A program made the translations under genes and the position numbers. DNA of 64,000 bases from Prorocentrum cordatum (taxonomy: Eukaryota; Sar; Dinophyceae; Prorocentrales; Prorocentraceae). The stretch lies in assembly GCA_963575745.1 (NCBI GenBank), contig CAUYUJ010001747.1, positions 26,001 to 90,000 of the forward strand, given 5' to 3'. Shown in pieces: positions 55,196 through 64,000 of the stretch; position 1 is the stretch's first letter, and each line of letters starts with the position of its first letter. The notes under the pieces were generated by a model, which ran no database searches, was not told where the DNA came from, and worked only from the letters and a program-made list of their open reading frames with translations.

Positions 55196-56029
55196 GGCCA
55201 TGATCAGCTATCTTAGTCGATGCCGAAACTGTATTGAGCCACGCTGGACCACCTGGGACCAGCATGGGGGTAGGAAAAAGAGGAAGAGTAGGAGGAAAAG
55301 GAGGGGGATGATGATGATGAGGAGGAGGAGGAGGAAAAGGAGGAGGAGGAGGAGGCGGATAAGGCAGAAAAGGACATCGAGGACAACGAGGAGGAGGAGG
55401 AGGAGGGGGAGGATGGAGAGGAATCATAGACAAGCAGGAAACGGACACACATCTGAGGAATACGAGGAATGCGGCAGGAAAGATATGAGGAGGTCGAGGA
55501 GGAAGAAGAGGAAGAGGATGAGGAGAAAAAGGAAGGAATAGGCAAGTAAGGAGGAGTGAACTAACGGCCGATGACAACGAGGATAATGATAATTCGGGTG
55601 TTTGAAATGCGTTGTTGTGGGAGGTGTGTGGGTATGTGTAGTGAATGCATGTTGTGTGCTGGGTGTATGCTGTTGTTGTGAGGTGATCCGTGCTGTTGTG
55701 CGTTGTTGTTGCAAAACAACGCAGCTCCCATATCACAAAAACATGAACGGGTACCAATTCCAACCGGGGCACCCATGTTGACTTTCGTAGTTAATGTGCG
55801 CCCTTGAGGCTTTCATTTGATGCTTGGATCGTCTTAGAATACTGCATAAAAGAGGAATCCGATTGTAAGCCCGAAGTGGCTGGTTGTACTTGATATCGCT
55901 TGGTTTGTTTTTGGCAAGTTGAGAAGTGTCCCTGTCGTTTGGAATTGCTCTTCTTCGGTTGGGATTTGTTCCTACATGCGACCCCCCTCTTCCGTCACCC
56001 GGGGGGTGGGGGGTCGAACCAATCCCCTT
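55196..56029. other. GAGGAGG tract, then anonymous sequence
   Basis: 55270-55545 is GAGGAGGAGG-type; 55600-55720 is TTGTTGTG-rich. 55985-56030 has a short G-run/C-run module (CACCCGGGGGGTGGGGGGTCG). No gene seen. Confidence 0.5.
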
Positions 56030-57110
56030 CCCATGGTGGTGTGATGGTTGTTGTTGTTGGTGGTGGTAGTGGTGGTGGTGGTGGTGGTGGTGTGTTGGTG
56101 GGTGGTGGTGGTGGTGGTGGTGGTGGTGGCGGTGGTGGCAGTGGTGGCGGTGGTGGTTGCAGGTTGTGGTGATGGCAGTGGTGGCGGTGGTGGTGGTGGT
56201 GTGGTGGTTTGTGGTGGTGGTGTTGGTCGTTGTGATGGTGGTGGATTGTGGTGGTGGTGGTGGTGGCGGTGGTGGTGCGGTGGTTTGTCGTGGTGGTTGT
56301 GGTGGTGGTAGTGGTTGTGGTGGTGGTTTGGTGGTTTGTGGTGGTGGTGGTTGTGATGTGGTGGTGGTGGTGGCGGTGGTGGTGGTTGTGGTGGTAGTGG
56401 TGTCTTGGTTTGTGGGGGTGGTGGTGGTGGTGGCTGTGGTGGTGGTGGTGTTGGTGGTTGTGGTGGTTGGTGGTGGTGGTGGTAGGTTGTGGTGGTGGTG
56501 GTGGCGGTTTTAGTTGTGGTGGTTGTGGTGTCGTGGTTTGTGGTGGTGGTGGTGGTGGTGGTTGTGTGCTGGATTGTGGTGGTGGTGGTGGTGGTATTGG
56601 TGTTCTGGTTGTGGTGGTGGTCGGTGTGGTGGGTGTGGTGGGTTGTCGTGGTGGTAGTGGTGTTGGTGGTGGTTGTGGCGGTGGTGGTGGTGTGGTTGAT
56701 TGTGGTGGTGGTGGTAGTGGTTGTGGGTTGTTGTTGTGGGGGTGGTGGTGGTGAGTTGTTGAGGTGGTGGGGGGTGGTGGTGGTGGCTGTGGTGGTGGTG
56801 GTTGTGTGGTGGTTTGTGGTGGTGGTGCGGGTGGGTGGTGGTGGTGGTGGTTGTGGTATTGGTGGTGGTGGCGTTGTGGTTTGCGGTGGTGGTTGTGGTG
56901 GTGGTGGTGTTGGGTGGTGGGTGGTGGGTGGTGGTGGTGGTGTTGGCGGTGGTGGTTGTGGAGGTGGTGGTGGTGATGGTGTGGTGGTTTGTAGTGGTGG
57001 AGGTGGTGGCGGTGGTGGGTTATAGTGGTGGTGGTGGTGCTGGTGATGGTGGCGGTGGTGGTGGTGGTGGCTGTGGTGGTTTGTGGCGGTGGTGTTGGTG
57101 TTGGTTGTGG
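56030..57110. repeat. (TGG)n array, about 1.1 kb
   Basis: Imperfect GGTGGTGGTTGTGG repeats with strong G-strand bias. Long Val/Gly/Trp and Pro/Thr/His ORFs on both strands are translations of the repeat. Confidence 0.96.
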
Positions 57111-57125
57111 TGTGGCCTTCGGGTC

Positions 57126-57255
57126 TTCCCGCCAACGTGCCTTGGCTTTGGGTCAGAGTGCTAATGGACGCATCTTGGGGTCTCGTCAGAGGGGTCTCTG
57201 GGGCGTCCGGGGAGCATTTGTGAAGCCTCTTGGGCGCCTCTTGGGCGTCTCTTGC
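57126..57255 (+). repeat. Dispersed repeat, copy 2 (partner at 24890-25022)
   Basis: GCCTTGGCTTTGGGTCAGAG, CATCTTGGGGTCTCGTC and GGAGCATTTGTGAAGCC in the same order as copy 1. Confidence 0.8.
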
Positions 57256-58160
57256 ACCTTCCTAGTGGCCTCACGGTGGCTTTTGGGGGGCGAGGGCTTG
57301 ATATGGCGATTTGTGTTTCCCATCTGCGGCCTCCGGGCCCTATCTGGTGATCGTGCCTGCGATCCCGCCGTCGGCGCTGCCGGCCGACGCCAGCGCCAGC
57401 GCCAGCGCCGGCGTTGGCGCCGGCGCCGTGTGTGTGTGTGTGTGTGTGTGTCGGGGGGGGGGTTAGGGGGGAGGGGAGTCCCCGTGGTTCTGATCGACGG
57501 CGCCGAATGTTGGGGGGGGTCCCCCGCCCGATTCGAAACGCGCCGCCGAATGTTCCCAAGGCAAGCGCCCGTGAAACGCGCTCTCTCGGAAAAGGGGTGA
57601 GGCAGGGGGCTGGGCGCCGAGGATCTGGGCGTCAAGGCCCAGGCGAGGATCGGGAGCGACGACGCCAAGGAGCCTGCACCCCCCTGGCTCGGTGTGCATC
57701 TGCAGTGCCCCGTCGCCCTCTTCGTCCCCCGCCCCATCGCCTCCCCATCCCCCTCCGCCTTTCCGGCACTGGTGGTTCCCAGGCGGGACCAGCACACACG
57801 GGCGGGGCCAGCTGTCGGGGCAGTGGGATCGGCTGTTTCGCCCCGTCGCCCTCCTCTTCCCCCCCTGCCTCCTCCCTTCCTCGTCCTCCTCGCCCTATTC
57901 CTCCACCTCTTCCATCTCCTCCTTCCTCCTCATTATCCTCCCTTCCTTCTCCTCATTATCCTACCCTTCTTCTATCTCCTCCTCCTCCTCCTCCTCCTCC
58001 TCCTCCTCCTCCTCCTCCTCCTCCTCCTCGTCGTGCTCCTCCTCCTCCTCCAGGTCCTCCTCCTCCTCCTTCTCCCATTTCCTCCTCCCCCCCTCCTATT
58101 CGTCCTCCTCATCCCTCCTCCTCCTCCGCCTCGCTCTCCTCGCTCGCTCGCTGGGGCTTA
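57256..58160. repeat. (TG)n, G-run and CCT-rich tracts in anonymous sequence
   Basis: 57380-57425 is CGCCAGCGCCAGCGCC; 57427-57455 is (TG)n followed by a G run; 57880-58130 is CTCCTCC. The long Pro/Ser ORF across it is repeat-derived. Confidence 0.75.
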
Positions 58161-59700
58161 GATCGAGCCCGTGCCAAAAGCAGAGGGACAAACGACATGC
58201 AGCGAATTCACGAATTCATGAGCAGCCAGGGCAAGGCCGCCACAGGTCCCTGCGACGCGCGAGTCCCCAGGGACACCCTTGACTGCCTCGCCAGGGTAGG
58301 CGGTCCTCGCAGCTGCGAAAACTCGCTGGGCGTGGGCCCTGGTACCACAGCCCAGAGACCCAGAGAGCCTCCCCGCCGAATGCTTCAGCGACAAGGGTGT
58401 CTGCAATTCCGTCGGCATTGTGAAATACAGCCCCGTCTGGTGACGCACAAGCAGTGGCAGTGCATTCAAGGGGCGTGGGGCTCTGTCCGAAAACGAGGTC
58501 GTGTGCGGTCGTGCACTCCCCCCGCCACGACGTGGTCAGGTGGCCAGTCAGCAGAGGCCCTGAGCACATCATCGTCGTCCCACAATCCCCCCCTCGCACC
58601 CCCGAGCGTGAGGAGAGTACGTCGGTGTGGCGGCGGCAGCGCGGGCAGCGGCGGCTTCCCACAGTCCCTGCAAGAGATATTCTCCATCACACGCCGTGCA
58701 GTGTCCCACGCCATCCCGCCTACCCCCGTCTGGCTTAGATCGAAAGGTCGAATGCCGCATGCACTGGCGGGCTTTGCCCCTGTCATCAGGCTGGGGGCCT
58801 GGTCCGTCGGCTGCCAGGCGACGTCGTGCGTCCGCTAAGTTTGGCAGTTAGGCTATACCTGAAGGATGGCCGTCGCAGGGTCGCAGGCGGCCGCCCAGGG
58901 ACGCCGCGAGCTCATTTTTGTCAATGCTGTGATTGCGGCCGATGCCGAGTACGCGCGCGTAGCACGTCAGTCTCGTCATCTGTCTTCAAGGCTCTGGATG
59001 TTGAATGGGCTGAGTTGATCAACCAGCGTGGTTCGCGCTACTCTTCGGTTCGCGAATACGACGACGTTGTGCGCGAAACACGACATTGGAAAATGCGGCC
59101 CACACTGGTCACCTCCTTGACTTCGTTGTTGATGAAAATTCCGAGTTAGCGCGTTTGGAAAATCGGAGTTCAATGGTCGGGTCGTCTTCCAAGGGAACAG
59201 CGCGAAGGGCGAAACGGGACGGGCTGCACTCTTCCAAGAGGCCTCAGCTGCGCCTCGCACGTGGAAAGCATCAAGCTGCGCGACGCAGATGCCTGGCTAC
59301 CCAGCGATGGGGCCAGCAGTCTCATGCCATCAGCGCCTACGCATAGGCCCTCCTGTGCTGAGATGTCCCCATCGACAACGTCGGCACATGTATTGACTTC
59401 CCAGGGGGCGTCGGCCAGAAGATTGGAAGGTGAATGGATACCGACGCCCTGTCGTTCAGTTGCGTCTTGTTCTGCATGGCCACCCATGGGTGTCTTTCGG
59501 GAACGTCATTGCCCAAGCACTTTGTTCGCTGCAGGCTGGGGACTGTCTGAATTATGGGGGTCTACCTATCGTCGGGCGAAGCTCGGCCTGATCCTGTCCA
59601 TTTGCACCTGCGATTTTCGAAATGGCTGGAAGAACAGAGATATCCTAGAAAAGGTTGGGATAGCATCGCTAATGCTGGCGTCAAGTTGGGATCCGCCGGA
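58161..59700. other. Anonymous non-repetitive sequence
   Basis: The frame 57414-58838 stays open for about 220 codons beyond the CCT tract (for example RIHEFMSSQGKAATGPCDAR), and shorter frames follow, but none shows a domain. Possible exon or old element. Confidence 0.3.
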
Positions 59701-59704
59701 ACCT

Positions 59705-60214
59705 CTCGGACACTCCGTTGGACATGAAGGGATCGGCTCGGTTCGGTTCGGTCCGGTTCTGCAGCCGGGTCGGTTTTGCTTGGCCGGTTCGGTTGGCATC
59801 GGTCCGGTTTCGACCGGTTCGGCTTGGGCCTGCCGCCGGTTCGGTTCGGTTCCGGTTTTCGCGCGGTTGGGTCTGTTTGGTTCGGTTCGGTTCGAGTGGC
59901 CGCTCCGGTTCGGTTCGGCCCGACTGGTCAGGTGCGACGTTGGGCGCCCCGTCTGCGTAAGCGACGACCCAGGTTGGAAAAAAGGGAGGGAGGATGGGGG
60001 AGGAGGAGGAGGAGGAGGAGGAGGAGGAGGAGGAGGAGGAGGAGGAGGAGGAGGAGGAGGAGGAGGAGGCGGAGGCGGAGGCGGAGGAGGGAGGAGGAGG
60101 ACGACGAGGAGGAAAAGGAGGAAAAGGAGGAACGTGGAGGCGTGGAGGCGCGAGGCCCTCCAGCGACGTGCCTGGCGAGGTGCCTCGCTGCTCGGCGCAG
60201 CCGCCACCGCGGCC

Positions 60215-60299
<85 letters not shown>

Positions 60300-61210
60300 C
60301 GTTCCGGACCGGCGTTTCCGGGGCCCCCTTTGGGGCCTCAGCCGCGGGCTCCCCCGGACTTCAGTTCCCGGGGCCCCCTTGGGCCCCCCCTCGGGAAAAA
60401 AACGTCGACGTCGACGCTGCCTCTGCCGCGCGCTGCTGCTCTTCGATCCCTCTGTCGCGGCCGTCCTGTCCCCCCCCAGTGGGGGGGTCCCTCAACCTGC
60501 TCTTCCCCTGCTCTTCCCTGCTCTTCCCCTCCCTGCGCCGCTGCCGTCGCCGTCGCCCCGAGGGGGGTCGCAGCCCCGAGGGGGGTCGCAGCCCCGAGGG
60601 GGGTCGCACCCGCGAGAGGGGTCGCAGCCCCGAGGGGGGTCGCACCCGCGAGGGGGGTCGCACCCGCGAGGGGGGTCGCACCCGCGAGGGGGGTCGCACC
60701 CGCGAGGGGGGTCGCAGCCCCGGGGGGGGGTCGCACCCGCGAGAAGGGTCGCACCCGCGAGGGGGGTCCTTGGGTCCTGGGGTCCCGGGGTCTGGGGGTC
60801 CGGGGTCCTGGGCCCTGGGGTCCATGGGGTCCCGGGGGTCCTTGGGTCCTTGGGTCCTGGGGTCCTGGGGTCCCGGGGTCCAGGGGGTCCAGGGGGGTCC
60901 TGGGGTCCTGGGGGTCATCGGGGTCGTGGGAATCTTCGGGAGATTCTGGGGCCATCGGGGTCCCAGAGTCCTGGGGGTCATCGGGGTCCCGGGGTCCAGA
61001 CCGGAGGGGAAATGGGTTCGGTTCGGTTCCCGTTGGTTCGGTTCAGGGGCCGCCCGGTTCCGGTTCGGTTCCGGTTCTGGTTCGGTTCGGCTCTCGCCGG
61101 TTCGGTTCTGAATGAATTCGGTTCGGTCCGGTTCGGTTTTCTACGTTCCTGGTTTTGGACCAGTTCGGTCCGGTTCGGTCACGGTTCTCGGTTCTCGGTT
61201 CGGCGCGGCC
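59705..61210. repeat. Nested low-complexity block bounded by GGTTC arrays
   Basis: In order: GGTTCGGTTCGG array (59725-59935), GAGGAGG (59998-60085), (TCG)n (60213-60300), an 18-bp CGCACCCGCGAGGGGGGT array (60550-60765), a GGGGTCCTGGGGTC array (60768-60995), then GGTTCGGTTC again (61015-61205). Arg/Gly/Pro ORFs of several hundred codons are repeat translations. Confidence 0.93.
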
Positions 61211-61325
61211 TTTTCATGGTTGGATATGGTTTTGAGGTGGTGATTACCACTAACGAAGACATCGGATTATGTATGGAACCTCTCTACACTTTGTACTCAA
61301 GCTCCAAGGTGAGTGTGACTTTCGG

Positions 61326-62175
61326 CATGCTGCGAGTGTCTTGATGCAGATCCTGGAACTCGCTTGATGTTCTACTGTCGGCTTTCTGTACTTTGCGTGT
61401 ATGTTGGCTCGTCCGTTGGCAACATTCAAGTGGGTTTGTGACCGACAGTCACAGAGACTTGTCGCCTACCTGAACCACCATCGCGATTCTAGTTTGGAGG
61501 GGTGTGTAGGCGATGATCCGAGATTTCGAATAGTCGGACAGTGCGCGGATGGTTCATTTGAGCATTGCGCGCAAGAAAACCTGTCCAAAACAGGAGGGTA
61601 CAAAGCCTTAGTTGGTCATAGAACTTGCTTCCCGATCAACGGTCCCTACAATGAACAGACTGGCGCCTCTCACTCTTGAAACGAACGTGAAATCGTTTTG
61701 CTCGACGTTGGTTTAAGGGTCGAGTCATTACCGATGCTGCGCTTTTGGAATGACGTCTGCGAGGCGCTCTTCCCCGCTGTAGGTCTCGTAACCAGCGCGC
61801 CCAGGTTGCGCGATGGTAGCCTGCCGCGGGGGCAACAGACGCATGGTGAAGCGAAGGCCGTCCTCCCCTGGGATCAGTCGCTGCATGCGCCGGCAGAGGT
61901 CGCTGAAGAGATGCTGGCCGCCGCAGGGCCGAGCTGCTCATTGCCGAGGACATCGAGGCAGTGAACAAGATGCTTCTGAAGGGTAGAACCAGTACTTCAC
62001 GGCACTTGCCATGCACGCGCGGCATTTGCCTCGAACGTTGGTCGGAACCAAAAGGCTAGAACGATGCAGAAGGCGACGCTGCAGAACGACCGCGCAGCGT
62101 GCTGATATGATGACGCAACAATTTACTAAGCCCGAAGTGGTGGGGGGATTGCTAAACATTTGTCGGATAAGAAGA
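61326..62175 (+). pseudogene. Copia-type pol remnant (end of RT through RNase H)
   Basis: In Ty1/copia pol the RT is followed by an RNase H. Here one frame reads HAASVLMQILELA, a stop, LARPLATFKWVCDRQSQRL, VAYLNHHRDSSLEGCVGDDP, CADGSFEH (RNase H Asp region), GGYKALVGHRTCFPI, SHS, a stop, then NEREIVLLDVGLRVESLPML, as expected for the Ser-His-Ser...Glu-Ala-Glu segment. Another frame continues with EDIEAVNKMLLKGRTST and finally QRADMMTQQFTKPEV, like the ADxxTK C-terminus. In-frame TGA codons at 61365 and 61677 and at least one frameshift (near 61900) show it is dead. No LTR was found around it. Confidence 0.65.
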
Positions 62176-64000
62176 ACAAGAAGCCAATTCCCCTCCGCGA
62201 CCCGAACGGGGGGCCGGGCAAAAGTGTCGACCGGCAAATAAAGCCGCCCAGGGAAGCCAATCAAGCCAAGCTGTCCGATGGGAACGTGTCCCCGCCGCCG
62301 AGTGGCAGCGAAATGCGGGAGCCTGTCTTGCCGCCAGTTTCCCGGTGCCGCGGCAGTTCATCGGGGCAGCTCTGGGCAGCTGTCCCGCGCGCGGTAAAAA
62401 CCGTGTGGTGTCTCTCTTTCCGCCCTGCCCGTCCTTGCCCTGTCAGCCTCTTCCTCCGTTTCTTTTGTCGACGGGGGTGAGGGCGGCGCGGGAGGTCGGG
62501 GGCGGGTGCGTCGCGCGGCTGACGCGCGCGCCGCCCGCGCGCCCCCGATCGGCGCCTGGCGATCCCTTTCTCGCTCGCAGCCCGCGGCCGCTTCCGGGAA
62601 GCGTTGAAAAGAGAGAGAGAGAGAGGGTGACAGGATAACAAGAACAAAAACGCCCTGTAGAGGATCGTGGAACTAGGGATGCGACTGGCACGATGACCAG
62701 GGCTGGTGGAGCTCGCGATGGGGTAACCTGTCGCTTGGTCCTCTATTCCTACTCGTCCTGTCTCTGAAGCTTTTCTCACTATTGCTTTCCTGTTGCGTTC
62801 TGGCCAATGCACATCGGTTTTTACTTGCCGCATTGTTCTGGCCTGACCGCTGCGCGAGCGCTTTGATGCGCGACCTCCGCGCGATGCTCGGCTGCTGCTG
62901 AAGTTCGAGTTCCACGTGTGGAAGATGTACGTTGCCGACTACCTCGCATAATTCCCAAAGCGGAAGACTTGAGGGCCCGGGCCGCGGCGTCTTTCCCCGC
63001 GTGTTAGTGGGCCCCAGATATGGCAGGGCCGTTTTTTTCACCGCCTCCAAAAAAGTTTTTTTTGAACACGGAAACAGGGAACGGCAACGACAACGGCGAC
63101 GGAACCAGAAAGACACGGCGCTGGAATTGGCAAACATACGATGCAAAACGGATACGGAAAGACAATGGCCCTATCGTTCCCAGGGCCGAATAAGCCCCGC
63201 GCTCGCCCCGCTTCCGAACTTTTAGCGCCCGTTTTCTATTCGTTCCCAGGTTTTCCTCCGCCCCTCTTCTCTCTGGTGAGGCCCCCAGGTAGAATCCGAA
63301 CCTGGAAGCTTTGGGTGAAGGTTTGTTTCTTAGACGGGGCGTGTGTCCAACCTCTCGAAATCGGCGCACATTCTATTGTGAGCAGAAGCCCCGCCGAGTT
63401 TAGGGAGGTCCCTGGTCTGTCTTGGCCTTCCCCACTCTTCGCTTTCCCTTCCCTCCCTCCGAGGAGTGAGGATGGAATATTTGCCCTGCGCAGCTTTCTT
63501 GACTCCCGAGGCGGATGGGGCAAATGGGGCCGCGCGTGCCCACGCGACTCCTCCTCCTGGCATCGTAGTCGAAGAGCCAACGAACATCTTTATGCCTCGC
63601 GACGGAATGACATCTTGTCACCACGGCTGGGTTCAAGATCGATTTGGCAGGAGCCTGGGGCCGCCTTCAGCGGCATGCGATGGCCATAATCCCGAAGAAT
63701 TAGTTTCGGCCTGGAGGCTGAACCAGCCCCAAAACCACAAGCTGGCAGGCAGGCGACAAGGCAAACATCAGGTTGTGTTACTTCCGCCTTGATGCGCGAC
63801 TCCTTGTACACGCTGCGATGGCAGGGGACCGCGCTCTGCGCCTGCCTGCGCCGTGTGGAGCGTTACCGCGTGTCGCGAGGCGCAAGCCCGTCACCTTCGT
63901 CCATCTAGGGTTCGCACCCTCGGGGTAAGGCCGAAGGGGTCGCGTGAGCTCTGCGCACTCCTGGGTGCGAGAGTATTCAGTTCTACCATCGCAGCCCGGG
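62176..64000. other. Anonymous sequence to the window end
   Basis: Contains a GAGAGAGAG tract near 62610-62625 and a GATCGTGGAACTAGGGATGC block (62663-62695) matching the 3' blocks at 39.6 and 47.1 kb. Open frames (63141-63689 plus; 63466-63792 plus) carry no recognised domain. Confidence 0.4.

Noticed and set aside
55972-57135. 387-codon Pro/Thr/His ORF on the minus strand
   Set aside because: Entirely encoded by the TGG/CCA array. No non-repeat residues support a protein.
59261-61344. 500-600-codon ORFs spanning 59.3-61.3 kb
   Set aside because: They run through five different simple arrays (Gly, Ser, Arg, Val strings). Openness follows from repeat composition without stops.

Overview
Best reading: 64 kb of a GC-rich, repeat-laden eukaryotic nuclear genome, most likely a dinoflagellate. 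This rests on the retroelement families present (LINEs with dinoflagellate-style N-terminal zinc fingers, an APE/RT/RNase H LINE, a tyrosine-recombinase retroelement with a methyltransferase ORF, a Copia remnant), the very sparse host genes, and the abundant CCTCTTGGG-type dispersed repeats. The taxon is an inference; no rRNA, tRNA or barcode gene was seen. There are no bacterial operons, no CRISPR array and no ribosome-binding-site logic here.

Layout. 1-2.6 kb: microsatellites and a CCAAGAGG-type repeat field with a ~0.4 kb tandem duplication. 2.6-6.4 kb: a decayed LINE with two zinc fingers, an intact-looking RT core, a CCHC-like knuckle and a restriction-like endonuclease-type C-terminus. 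6.4-11.4 kb: GGA tracts, two (GGCACC)n arrays, a CAT array, a 77-bp satellite and a TATATG array. 11.7-12.2 kb: the only convincing host gene piece, an LSM14/Scd6-type N-terminal Lsm domain. 13.1-14.2 kb: CTTGGG and GGAGGGA repeats. 14.8-20.7 kb: a nearly full-length LINE (ORF1, APE endonuclease, RT, RNase H, C-terminal zinc finger) broken by frameshifts and bracketed by a ~100-bp direct repeat. 20.7-31.9 kb: minisatellites, dispersed repeats and anonymous sequence.

31.97-38.46 kb holds the standout feature: a complete Ngaro-type (split direct repeat, A1-ORFs-B1-A2-B2) tyrosine-recombinase retrotransposon carrying a small membrane-type ORF, a gag-like ORF, RT-RNase H, a tyrosine recombinase and a separate cytosine-methyltransferase-like ORF. 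The repeats are 97-99% identical, so the insertion looks young. Yet the RT second catalytic Asp and the recombinase nucleophile Tyr and box-II His all appear substituted, which suggests a non-autonomous or relaxed copy.

38.5-64 kb: more CCTCTTGGG units, 90-bp and ~140-170-bp satellites, a large G-run/C-run inverted repeat around a GTGGGGACA minisatellite, a possible PHD-finger exon with a GT donor at 52.2 kb, kilobase-scale TGG and GGTTC arrays, and a Copia-type RNase H remnant at 61.3-62.2 kb. The genes do not form a pathway. They are independent selfish elements plus one or two host exons in a repeat matrix.
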